A DNA stretch of 26,716 nucleotides, taken from NCBI GenBank assembly GCA_021824055.1, contig JAKALV010000009.1:1-26716 (forward strand). Direction: 5' to 3'. The notes beneath the pieces were generated by a model that ran no database searches, was not told where the DNA came from, and saw only the letters and a program-made list of their open reading frames with translations. The stretch's first letter is position 1. Each line of letters opens with the position of its first letter. The translations under genes and the position numbers were made by a program. Below are positions 1 through 7,919 of the stretch, piece after piece. This stretch comes from Acidobacteriota bacterium (GTDB taxonomy: Bacteria; Acidobacteriota; Vicinamibacteria; Vicinamibacterales; SCN-69-37).

Positions 1-291
1 GGCGAGATCTGCGTGTGCAACATCCACGCGGCGCTCGACGTGCCGCAATCCACGGCGTCGCGCCACCTCGCCCACCTGCGCAAGGCCGGTCTCGTCGCCA
101 CGCGCCGCGACGGGCTCTGGGTGCACTACCGCCTCGCCGACCTCGACGATTCCGCGGTGGCCGGCGTCCTCCGTTCGACCCTGGCCGCGCTCCACTCGAG
201 CGCCGGCACCGGACACGACCGCAAGAATCTCAGCCGCGTCACCCAGGTCCCGCTGAAAACGCTGGAAAAGGCCGCCAAGTGCTGCTGCTGA
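1..291 (+). CDS. ArsR-family metal-responsive transcriptional repressor (5' truncated)
   Basis: This is the C-terminal 96 residues of a small winged-helix repressor; the 5' end lies before the window. The visible part starts in the DNA-binding half. A Cys-Val-Cys pair (ICVCNI) sits at the position of the arsenite-binding ELCVCDL motif of ArsR. It is followed by the recognition helix (VPQSTASRHLAHLRKAGLV) and the beta wing (ATRRDGLWVHYRL). The protein ends in Lys-Cys-Cys-Cys, which could add metal or thiol ligands. Family knowledge says such proteins leave the operator when As(III) or another soft metal binds. The Cys pair favours an arsenic-type sensor, but the ligand is inference. Its target operon is not visible; the next gene is a tRNA 24 nt downstream. 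Confidence 0.88.
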   Translation, partial: GEICVCNIHAALDVPQSTASRHLAHLRKAGLVATRRDGLWVHYRLADLDDSAVAGVLRSTLAALHSSAGTGHDRKNLSRVTQVPLKTLEKAAKCCC

Positions 292-315
292 AGACCTGAT
301 ATCCTTGCTTCCCGC

Positions 316-409
316 GGTGAGGTGGCCGAGAGGCTGAAGGCGGCGGTTTGCTAAACCGTTATACGGGCCAAAACCTGTATCCAGGGTTCGAATCCCTGCC
401 TCACCGCCA
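316..409 (+). tRNA. tRNA-Ser(GCT)
   Basis: This is a class II tRNA with a long variable arm. The acceptor strands GGTGAGG (316-322) and CCTCACC (399-405) pair fully. The discriminator is G406 and the CCA is encoded (407-409). The anticodon loop TTGCTAA (348-354) carries GCT at 350-352, reading AGC/AGU serine codons. The T-arm is GGGTTCGAATCCC. The long variable arm and G discriminator are serine-tRNA identity features. A 9-bp tandem repeat starts 5 nt after the CCA end. Confidence 0.97.
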
Positions 410-413
410 TTCC

Positions 414-464
414 CGAACCCCCCGAACCCCCCGAACCCTACGAACCCTACGAACCCTACGAACC
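414..464 (+). repeat. 9-bp tandem array A (CGAACCC-type), between tRNA-Ser and mscL
   Basis: Units begin with CGAACC at 414, 423, 432, 441, 450 and 459, an exact 9-bp period. The first units read CGAACCCCC and the later ones CGAACCCTA. Read on the minus strand the unit is TAGGGTTCG, which matches 8 of 9 bases of the CAGGGTTCG in the T-arm of the adjacent tRNA. The array enters the mscL 3' end and supplies its stop codon (TAG at 458-456, minus). A related array lies at 20270-20404 near the other tRNA-Ser gene. Confidence 0.95.
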
Positions 465-797
465 GACCTTCGTCCCCCGCAGCCGGTTCATCTGCCGCAC
501 CATCAGAAAGATCGCAAACGCCACAATCACGAAGTTCAACACCGTGTTGATGAACGAGCCGTACGCGAGCACGGCGCCGTGCTTGCGCGCCTCATCGAGC
601 GCCATGCCGGTCTGCCCGTTCAGCGCGATGAACCGCTGCGCGAAGTCGATGCCGCCGGTCAGCAGCCCCACCACCGGCATGATGATGTCGTTGACCAGCG
701 AATCCACGATCTTGCCGAACGCGGCGCCGATGATCACGCCCACCGCCAGATCCATCGCGTTGCCCTTGTCGATAAACGCCTTGAATTCGCTGAACAT
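456..797 (-). CDS. mscL: Large-conductance mechanosensitive channel MscL (short C-terminus)
   Basis: MscL is a homopentameric inner-membrane channel that opens under membrane tension and releases solutes during hypo-osmotic shock. The 113-residue product has the diagnostic N-terminus MFSEFKAFIDKGNAMDLAVG and TM1 with VIIGAAFGKIVDSLVNDIIMP. A short periplasmic loop and TM2 (about residues 79-101, YGSFINTVLNFVIVAFAIF) follow. The start at 797 is chosen because GGAGG (804-808) lies 6 nt upstream and the family start matches; the frame could be extended by 8 codons. The protein stops at RLRGTKVGS. Usual MscLs (about 130-150 residues) continue into a cytoplasmic helix bundle, which is missing here. 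The last codons and the stop come from repeat array A. Pore segments look intact. Confidence 0.95.
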   Translation of the reverse strand: MFSEFKAFIDKGNAMDLAVGVIIGAAFGKIVDSLVNDIIMPVVGLLTGGIDFAQRFIALNGQTGMALDEARKHGAVLAYGSFINTVLNFVIVAFAIFLMVRQMNRLRGTKVGS

Positions 798-851
798 CGG
801 GTGCCTCCGGTTTCGTGACATCCTACCGCTTGAGGGGGCGCATTAGCAGGG

Positions 852-1907
852 ATGACCATAGGCGTGTGGGTGGGCTTCGCGGTCCTGCTGGCCGCCAACG
901 CGCTCTATGTCGCCGCGGAATTCGGCGCCGTCGGCGTGCAGCGCAGCCGCGTGCGCCGGCTCAGCGAAGACGGCCATCCCCTGGCGCGCCGGCTGCTGCC
1001 CTTCGTCGAAGAGGCCTCGCAACTCGACCGCTACGTGGCCGCGTCCCAGATCGGCATTACGCTGTCCAGCCTGATCCTCGGCGCCTTCGCGCAGGCCACG
1101 GTGGCCGAAGCCCTGGCGCCCTGGGCGGCGCGCACGCTCAACCTGACGCCCGCCGGCGCGCATTCCGCCGCCGTCATCACCGTGTTGGCCGGCCTCACGG
1201 CCGTCCAGGTCGTCATCGGCGAGCTGATTCCCAAGTCGCTGGCACTGCAGTTCCCCACGCAAGTCGCGCTCGCCACCGTCCTGCCGCTGCAGTGGTCGCT
1301 CAGAGCCTTCCGGCCGTTCATCACGATGCTGAACGGCACAGCCACGCTGCTGCTGCGCCTGTTCGGCGGCGGCCCGGCCACGCACCGCCACCTGCATTCG
1401 CCGCAGGAAATTGCGCTGCTCCTGGTCGAGAGCCGCGACGGCGGCCTGCTCGAAGCTGACGAACAACTGCGATTGCAGAAGGCGCTGCAGTTGAGCCGCC
1501 GCACCGCCGGCGATCTGATGGTCCCGCGCGAGCGCTTGACGATGCTCAACGTGGACACGCCGTGGGACGACGTCGTCCGCGTGGTCGCCGCCAGCCCGTT
1601 CAGCCGGCTTCCGGTGTACCGCGGTTCCTCCAACAACATCCTTGGGGCGATTCGCGTGAAGGATCTGGTGCGACGCTACGTCAGCGAGGGCCCGATCGGA
1701 CTCGACAAACTCGCGCGGCCGCTGCCCCGCTTGCCGGTGGATCTGCCCGCCGATCGCATCATCGGTGTCCTGCGGGCCAAGCGCGCGCACCTCGCACTGG
1801 TGGTTGACGCGAGCGAGCGCGTGGCCGGGCTCGTGACGATTCAAGACGTGCTCGGCGCGCTGCTCGGACCAAGCCAGCCGGCGCCGACGCCAAAGGCGGC
1901 GCGATGA
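852..1907 (+). CDS. DUF21/CBS-domain membrane protein (CNNM/CorC-like), lacking the CorC_HlyC domain
   Basis: This 351-residue polytopic membrane protein is of the 'hemolysin-related' CNNM/CorB/CorC group, whose members are linked to Mg2+ or other divalent-cation transport. The DUF21 transmembrane domain covers roughly residues 1-190, with the typical start (NALYVAAEF) and the GELIPKSLALQF motif. A CBS pair covers about 220-340 (LMVPRERL near 220; ALVVDASERVAGLVTIQDVLG in the second CBS). Many relatives, including the next gene, end in a CorC_HlyC domain; this one stops just after CBS2 with a Pro/Ala-rich tail. The start is weakly supported, because the purine-rich GCAGGG abuts the ATG. Its ATGA overlap with the next gene indicates translational coupling. 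Transport specificity is inference. Confidence 0.9.
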   Translation: MTIGVWVGFAVLLAANALYVAAEFGAVGVQRSRVRRLSEDGHPLARRLLPFVEEASQLDRYVAASQIGITLSSLILGAFAQATVAEALAPWAARTLNLTPAGAHSAAVITVLAGLTAVQVVIGELIPKSLALQFPTQVALATVLPLQWSLRAFRPFITMLNGTATLLLRLFGGGPATHRHLHSPQEIALLLVESRDGGLLEADEQLRLQKALQLSRRTAGDLMVPRERLTMLNVDTPWDDVVRVVAASPFSRLPVYRGSSNNILGAIRVKDLVRRYVSEGPIGLDKLARPLPRLPVDLPADRIIGVLRAKRAHLALVVDASERVAGLVTIQDVLGALLGPSQPAPTPKAAR

Positions 1908-3211
1908 CCGTGAGCGCGCTTCTGCTCATCGTGGCCGTGTTCCTGCTGGTCAACGCGTTCTACGTGGCGGCCGAATTCGCCCTGGTCGGCGCGCCCAAGG
2001 CGGCGATCGAACACCGCGCCGGCGAAGGCGATCCGATGTCGCAGCGGCTCACCCGCCTGATGGGTTCCTCGCACGAGCAGGACCGCTACATCGCAACGGC
2101 GCAGATCGGCATCACGATGGCGAGCCTGGGGCTCGGCATGTTCGGGGAACACGGCCTGGCCGACCGGCTGGCGCCGCACCTGCTGTGGATGGGCGAGTAC
2201 CGCTTCATCACGGCGCACAGTGTGGCGAGCGTGCTGGCCGTGGCCCTCCTGACCTGCGGCCACATCGTGGTCGGCGAGATGCTGCCGAAATCGCTGGCGC
2301 TGCAATACACCGAGCGCGCGGCGCGCTGGCTGTATTGGCCGATGCGACTGTCGTGGATCGGCCTGTTCCCATTCGTCTGGGCGTTCAGCACGACGGGCAA
2401 GATCGGCCTGCGCCTGCTCGGCATCCGTCGAAGCGCGCAAAGCGACGAACAACTCCACACGCCGGAGGAACTGCGGCTCATCGTTGAAGAAAGCGAAGAG
2501 GGTGGCGCGCTGCGCGCGGAATCCGGGCAGCTGCTGCGTGAATTGTTTGAGTTCGGCGACCTGACCGCCGCCCAGGTGATGGTGCCGCGCGTCCGTGTCG
2601 TCGGCGTTCCCGTCGGCGCGACGCCCGGCGACATCCGCGCCCTGCTCCTCTCGCGGCTCCACACGCGATATCCCGTCTACGCCGGCGATCTCGATCACAT
2701 CGTCGGCATGCTGCACGTGAAGGATCTGCTGCGGCGAATCATTCTCGCGGAGGCGATCACGGCGGCCGAGGTGCGGGCCATTCCCGTGGTGCCTGAAACC
2801 GCGCCGCTCGACGATGTGCTGGCGGTGATGCAGCGCGCCAACGCGCACATGGCCCTGGTGATCGACGAGCACGGCGGCACGGCCGGCACGATCAGCATCG
2901 AGGATCTGGCCGAGGAAGTGGTTGGCGAGATCAGCGAGGACGCGGCCGACGTGCCGTCGTTTGTCGAAGAAGCGCCCGGCGTGTGGCGCGTGGCCGGCAC
3001 GGCGCGCATTGACGAAGTGGGCCAGCACTACGACCTCGAGCTCGAGCATGAAGATGTGGACAGCGTGAGCGGCCTGGTGCTCGCGCGGCTCGGGCGGCCG
3101 CCGGTGGTCGGCGATGTGGTCGAATTCGGACAATTACGCTTCGAAGTGCTCGCGCTGGCCGGCCGAGGTGTTCGCGAAGCGCGGGTATCCGTGATATCTC
3201 ATCCAATATGA
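1904..3211 (+). CDS. DUF21/CBS/CorC_HlyC-domain membrane protein (CNNM/CorC-like)
   Basis: This is the full-length companion of the preceding gene, 435 residues. DUF21 transmembrane domain is at about 1-195 (NAFYVAAEFALVGAPKAAI; GEMLPKSLALQYTERAARW). The CBS pair is at about 222-345 (VMVPRVRVVGVP; MALVIDEHGGTAGTISIEDL). The C-terminal CorC_HlyC domain is at about 350-432 (WRVAGTARIDEVGQHYDLEL; DSVSGLVLARLGRPPVVGD). It overlaps the gene before it and the one after it by ATGA, so the three are almost certainly one transcript. Members are proposed to export Mg2+ or act in metal homeostasis and contact resistance. Two tandem paralogues suggest a heteromeric assembly, which is inference. Confidence 0.93.
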   Translation: MTVSALLLIVAVFLLVNAFYVAAEFALVGAPKAAIEHRAGEGDPMSQRLTRLMGSSHEQDRYIATAQIGITMASLGLGMFGEHGLADRLAPHLLWMGEYRFITAHSVASVLAVALLTCGHIVVGEMLPKSLALQYTERAARWLYWPMRLSWIGLFPFVWAFSTTGKIGLRLLGIRRSAQSDEQLHTPEELRLIVEESEEGGALRAESGQLLRELFEFGDLTAAQVMVPRVRVVGVPVGATPGDIRALLLSRLHTRYPVYAGDLDHIVGMLHVKDLLRRIILAEAITAAEVRAIPVVPETAPLDDVLAVMQRANAHMALVIDEHGGTAGTISIEDLAEEVVGEISEDAADVPSFVEEAPGVWRVAGTARIDEVGQHYDLELEHEDVDSVSGLVLARLGRPPVVGDVVEFGQLRFEVLALAGRGVREARVSVISHPI

Positions 3212-5259
3212 AGAAGATTGCGAGTGCTGCTTTCGTTGCTCTGTGTGCCGCCACATTCGCGGCGTGCGGCCAGCCCACGCCGCCGCCTGCCCCGCCGCCC
3301 GCCCCGCTCGGGTCCGGAATCGACGTCGCCAACATGGACACGTCGGCCAAGCCGGGCGACGACTTCTACAAGTACGTGAACGGCGCGTGGCTGGCGAAGA
3401 CCGAAATCCCGGCGGAAAAGCCGGCCTATGGCGCGTTCGACCAACTGGCGGACGGCGCGGAAAAGAATCTGCATGACCTGATCGACGCCGCCGCGAAAGA
3501 TCCGAATCGGCCGGCCGGGTCGGTGTCACAGCAGGTTGGCGATCTCTACGCCAGCTTCATGGACGAAGCGAAGGCGGAATCGCTCGGCATGACGCCGATC
3601 AAGCCGCACCTTGACGCGATTGCCGCGATCAAGAACGTGGCCGATGTGGCGCGCATGTCCGGCGAGCTCTCGGCGATCGGCATCGGCAGCCCGGCGAACG
3701 AATACATCGAGCCGGATGCCAAGGATCCCACGGCCAACATCGTCACGTTCGTGCAGGCGGGCACGTCGCTGCCCGAGCGCGAGTACTACCTCAGCAAGGA
3801 CGCGAAGTACGTCGAGATCCGCGCCAAGTACGCGGAGTACCTGGCGAAGATCCTCGGCATGATCGGCGAGAAGAACGCCGCGGCTGAAGCCAAGGCGATT
3901 CTGGCGCTCGAGACGGAGATTGCGCGCGCGCAGTGGACGCCGGCGGAAAGCCGCGACGCGATCAAGACCTACAACAAAGTGGCCGTGGCCAGGTTCAACA
4001 CCGAGTACCCGGGTTTCGATTGGGCCACGTGGATGAAGGTGCAGGGCCTCGACAAGGCGCCCAACGCGGTTGTCTCGCAGCCGTCATTCTTCAAGAGCTT
4101 CAGCGCGCTCGCGGCCAGAACGCCCGTCGATACGTGGAAGGCCTGGCTCAGCGCGCAGGTGGTCATCAGCGAGGGGCGCCTGCTCAGCAAAGCGTTTGTC
4201 GACGCGAACTTCGATTTCTTCGCCAAGACGCTGAACGGCCAGCAGGCCCAGCGCCCGCGGTGGAAGCGCGGCGTGGCGCTCGTCAACGGATCGCTCGGCG
4301 AAGCGGTCGGCAAGCTCTACGTGGACAAGTATTTCCCGCCCGAGGCCAAGGCGCGGATGGAGAAGATGATCGCGAATCTTCTCGAGGCCTACAAACAGTC
4401 GATCACGACGCTCGATTGGATGACGCCCGACACCAAGAAGGAAGCGCTCGCGAAGCTGGCCAAGTTCACCACGAAGATCGGGTACCCGGACAAGTTCCGC
4501 AGCTACGCCGGCCTCGACGTCAAAGCCGGCGACCTGGTCGGCAACGCCGAGCGCGCGAATCGATTCGAGAACGACTTCCAGACCGCCAAGCTCGGCAAGC
4601 CGGTGGATCGCGGGCTGTGGCTGATGACGCCGCAGACCGTGAACGCGTACTACAACCCCGTGCAGAACGAGATCGTGTTCCCCGCCGCGATCCTGCAGCC
4701 GCCGTTCTTCAACTTCACGGCGGATGACGCGGTGAATTACGGCGGCATCGGCGCGGTGATCGGCCACGAGATCGGCCACGGCTTCGACGACCAGGGCCGC
4801 CACTACGACGGCGACGGCAAGCTGCGCGACTGGTGGACCAAGGCCGACGCCACGGAGTTCGACAAGCGCGCGAAGATGCTCGTGGCGCAGTTCAACGCGT
4901 TCGAGCCGCTGCCGGGCCTCCACGTGAACGGACAGCTCACGCTCGGCGAGAACATCGGCGACCTGGGCGGCCTGTCGATCGCGTTCAAGGCCTACAAGAT
5001 TTCCCTGGGCGGCAAGCCGTCAACCACGATCGACGGCTTCACCGGCGAGCAGCGCGTGTTCCTGGGCTGGACGCAGGCCTGGCGCGAGAAATACCGCGAC
5101 GAATACCTCCGGGTCATCGTCACGTCGAACGAGCACGCGCCGAGCATGTATCGCGGCACCGACCCGCTGACGAACATCGATGCCTTCTACGACGCGTTCG
5201 GCGTGAAGCCCGGCGACAAGATGTTCCGAAAGCCGGAAGAGCGCGTCAGGATCTGGTAG
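3208..5259 (+). CDS. M13-family (neprilysin/PepO-like) zinc metallopeptidase lipoprotein
   Basis: This is a 683-residue secreted metalloendopeptidase. The N-terminus is a lipoprotein signal with a lipobox ending at Cys20 (ATFAAC), followed by a Pro-rich linker, so the enzyme is probably membrane-anchored in the periplasm. The M13 N-terminal domain begins near DTSAKPGDDFYKYVNGAWL. The substrate-binding motif NAYYNP and FPAAILQPPFF precede the zinc site HEIGH (H520, E521, H524). The downstream zinc ligand is in ENIGD (E581, D585). It ends KPEERVRIW, where some relatives have a Cys in a CxxW ending; this variation is common in bacteria. The ATG overlaps the stop of the CNNM-like gene by 4 nt. 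The substrates are unknown. Confidence 0.96.
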   Translation: MKKIASAAFVALCAATFAACGQPTPPPAPPPAPLGSGIDVANMDTSAKPGDDFYKYVNGAWLAKTEIPAEKPAYGAFDQLADGAEKNLHDLIDAAAKDPNRPAGSVSQQVGDLYASFMDEAKAESLGMTPIKPHLDAIAAIKNVADVARMSGELSAIGIGSPANEYIEPDAKDPTANIVTFVQAGTSLPEREYYLSKDAKYVEIRAKYAEYLAKILGMIGEKNAAAEAKAILALETEIARAQWTPAESRDAIKTYNKVAVARFNTEYPGFDWATWMKVQGLDKAPNAVVSQPSFFKSFSALAARTPVDTWKAWLSAQVVISEGRLLSKAFVDANFDFFAKTLNGQQAQRPRWKRGVALVNGSLGEAVGKLYVDKYFPPEAKARMEKMIANLLEAYKQSITTLDWMTPDTKKEALAKLAKFTTKIGYPDKFRSYAGLDVKAGDLVGNAERANRFENDFQTAKLGKPVDRGLWLMTPQTVNAYYNPVQNEIVFPAAILQPPFFNFTADDAVNYGGIGAVIGHEIGHGFDDQGRHYDGDGKLRDWWTKADATEFDKRAKMLVAQFNAFEPLPGLHVNGQLTLGENIGDLGGLSIAFKAYKISLGGKPSTTIDGFTGEQRVFLGWTQAWREKYRDEYLRVIVTSNEHAPSMYRGTDPLTNIDAFYDAFGVKPGDKMFRKPEERVRIW

Positions 5260-5277
5260 CCGCAGGGCCGCGCGTTG

Positions 5278-6264
5278 TTACGTAGGGCCGAGCTTCAGCT
5301 CGGCCTTTCCCGGCCCAGCTGAATCTTGGCCCTGCGTCTCGCCGGCGTCGTGCGTGGCTGCCCTGATCAACAGCCACATCCACACCAGCGCGATCCACAA
5401 CGCGTTGGTGACGAGCAGGTGCGCCATCTGCAGTGACAGCGGCGCGAGGGCGAGGATGTTCACAATGCCGAGCGCGATGTCGGCCAGGATCAGCCATAGG
5501 GCCAGACGCGCCGATGTCTGGATCGACGGTTCATCCAGCGCCTCGCTCTGCGTGATCACGGTCATGAAGTACAGACTGATGCCCACGGCAAGCAGCGGGT
5601 GGAGGGTCCGGAGCCGCGTGAGGATGTGAGTCGTGGCGTCAAAGTCCGCGGCAAATCCGGCCGCGAGCGCGTTCTGCGGAAACAGGGTGTCGCCGAGCGC
5701 GACCACCGCGCCGGTCGCGCTCGCCAGCAGCATGACCGCCAGGCCGGCGCGGACCCACGGCTCGCGTCGCTCGGCGTCCGCCGGCGTCCAGGCGACGGCA
5801 CGTGGCTTGGACGCGAACGCCGCCCAGGTATACATGCCAAGCAGCACCAGCGTGTTCATCAGGTGCACGGCGATGTAGCCGGCGCGAAGCGCCGAGTGGT
5901 TGTTCTCGACGAGTTGCAGCAACACAATGGCGGCGCCGATCGCGGCCTCGATCAGCACGAAGACCGTTGACCAGACCGCGGCCCGGCGCGCCGCATGGCC
6001 CGCCGGGAAGACGCGGAACGCCGCCGCCAACAGCGCCACGGTCAGCAGGACCATGATGCCGCTGGTCGAGCGGTGAACGAATTCGATGATGGTGGCCAGG
6101 CGGGGCGCCATGGCGATCGTGTCCCCGTCACAGAGCGGCCAGTGCGCGCCACAGCCGGCGCCGGATCCGGTGGCGCGCACGACCGCACCCCACATGATGA
6201 CGAGGACGCCGTACGTCAGTACGGCCCACGCCAGACGCTCGAACGCTCGGGCGGAGCGAAACAC
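5278..6264 (-). CDS. ctaA: CtaA/COX15-family heme A synthase
   Basis: This 328-residue, roughly eight-TM inner-membrane protein belongs to the family that oxidises heme O to heme A for aa3-type cytochrome oxidases. Four spaced histidines fit the heme-ligand pattern: H64 (EFVHRSTSG), H134 (IAVHLMNT), H222 (RTLHPLL) and H282 (QMAHLLVTN). The first loop has a Cys pair, C38 and C45, in GAGCGAHWPLCDG, as in type CtaA proteins with a regulatory disulfide. The start is GTG, 24 nt after the stop of the glycosyltransferase gene. No other oxidase gene is in the window. The last eight residues (AELKLGPT) and the approach to the stop are encoded by a palindromic dispersed repeat (5281-5305), so the C-terminus is probably not ancestral. 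Confidence 0.9.
   Translation of the reverse strand: MFRSARAFERLAWAVLTYGVLVIMWGAVVRATGSGAGCGAHWPLCDGDTIAMAPRLATIIEFVHRSTSGIMVLLTVALLAAAFRVFPAGHAARRAAVWSTVFVLIEAAIGAAIVLLQLVENNHSALRAGYIAVHLMNTLVLLGMYTWAAFASKPRAVAWTPADAERREPWVRAGLAVMLLASATGAVVALGDTLFPQNALAAGFAADFDATTHILTRLRTLHPLLAVGISLYFMTVITQSEALDEPSIQTSARLALWLILADIALGIVNILALAPLSLQMAHLLVTNALWIALVWMWLLIRAATHDAGETQGQDSAGPGKAELKLGPT
5281..5305 (+). repeat. Palindromic dispersed repeat, copy 1; possible bidirectional terminator
   Basis: A 25-nt element contains the perfect hairpin GGCCGAGC-TTCA-GCTCGGCC (5286-5305), followed on the plus strand by TTTCCC. The same 25 bases occur inverted at 20308-20332. This copy lies between the convergent M13 and ctaA genes and overlaps the last codons of ctaA. 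The hairpin could end transcription from both sides, though the U-tract is weak. It looks like a REP-type interspersed palindrome; this is inference from two copies. Confidence 0.85.
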
Positions 6265-6288
6265 GCCCTTCAGCTTATCCGGCTCTCT

Positions 6289-7725
6289 CTACCGCTTGGC
6301 GAACAAATACACTTCGAGGCCCCATTTCACCGTGTGACGTGAGACCGAATAGCTGTTCTCGAAGTGGCGCACCATGAGCGGGGCCAACGCATCCGGATTC
6401 GACAGCACCAGCCAGACCCGATTGTGCTCCGACGCGGCCACCGAGAGCAGCGTGTCGATCGTCGGCGTCGTGAGATCCTCGACCGGAACATTCTTCAGAA
6501 ATGGCACGACGACCAAATCGTGGCGATGCGAGTAGTAGCGAAACGGAATGTCGCTGAATGACTGGTTGAGCAGCACCAGATCCTGCGGCTCGGCGGCGCG
6601 GTCAAGCGCCGCGGTGGTCTCCCGCCACTGCACTTTGCGGGTCGTGTCGTAATAGTCGTGCAGCGGCGTCCACGTCAGCACGCCCGCCACGACCGCCGCA
6701 CCCAGCGCTCCCCACCGTCCGAAGGACGCGACCACGCCGTGCGCGGCGAGCACGCTGAAGGCCAGCGATCCGGCGATCGTGTACTTCGACATGAAGATCG
6801 GCGACGAGACCTGCGAAATCAGAAACGGCAGGACGATCGGACACAGGCACCAGCCGACGGCGATCGACACCGCGAGGCCGCGGGGTGTCGCCGATCGGCG
6901 CCGCGCGAACAGCCCGGCCCCGGCGCCCATTACCGCAAAGACGGACAGGATCCAGGCGAGCGGAACCGAGCCCGCATAGAGCGCCACCGTATCGGGCAGG
7001 GACATCCGCGTGCCCTCGGGAATCCAGAATCCGTGTTGGACCTGAAAGACCTGCGCCATCTGGGTCGGCAACCAGGGCAGAAACAGGATCACCGCCACCC
7101 CCAGGCCGAACGCGCCTCGCTTCAACGCGCGGCGTGAATCGGGCGACGCGCGGATGAGCAGCGACGCCAGCGCAAACACCTCGGCCGCGATGATGAAGAC
7201 CGCGTAGGCCTGCGTGTAGAGCATCAGCGCGGTGGATACGGCGTACGCAACGAACACCCACGGCCTGACCCGCGCGCCTTCAGTCAGCAACCTGACGAAG
7301 AAGAACAACGACAGCACGCTCAGTAGCGCCAGGAGCGCGTACATGCGCGCTTCCTGCGCGAACTCGATCTGAAACGGCGACAGCCCCGCGAAGAACGCCG
7401 CCAGAAGACCTGTCGGCTTGCCAAAGAGTAGCGACCCGAGCCGGTACACCGCCACGATCGCCGCCAGGCTGAACACCACGGACAGCATTCGCGCGCCGGC
7501 TTCCGAGCTTCCCGCCAGCCTCACCCAGTAACGCAGGGCCATGTAGTACAGCGGCGGGTGCACGTCTTTCGAGGTTTCCGAGACGATCGTCGACAGCGGC
7601 GACTGCGCGAGCTGAACGGAGAACGCCTCGTCGAGCCACAGGCTCTCAGATCCGAGATGATGCACGCGCAGCGCGGCGGCGCCGATCAGAATGCAGACCA
7701 GGACGAAATCAGGTCTAATGAACAT
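6289..7725 (-). CDS. GT39/PMT-like polytopic membrane glycosyltransferase
   Basis: The 478-residue integral membrane protein resembles dolichyl/undecaprenyl-phosphate-sugar glycosyltransferases (PMT_2, GT-C fold). The first TM begins at residue 5. The extracytoplasmic loop carries the acidic pair in SLWLDEAFS (D32, E33), the usual catalytic/metal site, followed by HPPLYY near 56-61 and QEARMYALL. About ten more hydrophobic segments follow, then a soluble C-terminal tail. The ATG at 7725 was chosen because it sits directly before TM1. The frame stays open to 7920, but that region is antisense to a better-supported zinc-ribbon gene. It is followed by ctaA after 24 nt. Donor and acceptor sugars cannot be told. 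Confidence 0.85.
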   Translation of the reverse strand: MFIRPDFVLVCILIGAAALRVHHLGSESLWLDEAFSVQLAQSPLSTIVSETSKDVHPPLYYMALRYWVRLAGSSEAGARMLSVVFSLAAIVAVYRLGSLLFGKPTGLLAAFFAGLSPFQIEFAQEARMYALLALLSVLSLFFFVRLLTEGARVRPWVFVAYAVSTALMLYTQAYAVFIIAAEVFALASLLIRASPDSRRALKRGAFGLGVAVILFLPWLPTQMAQVFQVQHGFWIPEGTRMSLPDTVALYAGSVPLAWILSVFAVMGAGAGLFARRRSATPRGLAVSIAVGWCLCPIVLPFLISQVSSPIFMSKYTIAGSLAFSVLAAHGVVASFGRWGALGAAVVAGVLTWTPLHDYYDTTRKVQWRETTAALDRAAEPQDLVLLNQSFSDIPFRYYSHRHDLVVVPFLKNVPVEDLTTPTIDTLLSVAASEHNRVWLVLSNPDALAPLMVRHFENSYSVSRHTVKWGLEVYLFAKR

Positions 7726-7917
7726 GTGGAACAGTTGTCGCAGAAGACGCCAATTACCGTTCAATGCGCGAGTTGTCACGGTGCGATCGTCCTGACCTGC
7801 ACCGGATTGGCTGGCGTGGCGAGCTATCCCATCTACAACGCGTTCTTCTGTCCGCACTGCCGGAAGCAGAACACCGCCCGGACGCCCGGACACATCGTTT
7901 CCGTCGAGTCGGCCTAG
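7726..7917 (+). CDS. Small zinc-ribbon protein (CxxC-x24-CPHC)
   Basis: This is a 63-residue plus-strand frame with a GTG start at 7726 (a TTG at 7735 is an alternative). It shows two CxxC knuckles: C14-A-S-C17 and C42-P-H-C45. Between them is a hydrophobic stretch ending in YPIYNAFF, and KQN follows the second knuckle. This is a typical structural zinc ribbon. Third codon positions are strongly G/C, as expected for a coding frame here. The GTG abuts the ATG of the divergent glycosyltransferase with no spacer, and the stop lies 2 nt from the stop of the glucan synthase gene. No clear Shine-Dalgarno sequence is seen. The function is unknown. The alternative, that the antisense frame is an N-terminal extension of the glycosyltransferase, is less likely. 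Confidence 0.6.
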   Translation: MEQLSQKTPITVQCASCHGAIVLTCTGLAGVASYPIYNAFFCPHCRKQNTARTPGHIVSVESA

Positions 7918-7919
7918 CA

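Noticed and set aside
414..464. A CRISPR-like array
   Set aside because: The units are 9 bp and contiguous, with no spacers, and no cas gene is nearby.
1841..3133. A 430-codon minus-strand open frame opposite the second CNNM-like gene
   Set aside because: Its product is His/Arg/Gln-rich and motif-free, while the opposite strand encodes a complete DUF21-CBS-CorC_HlyC protein.
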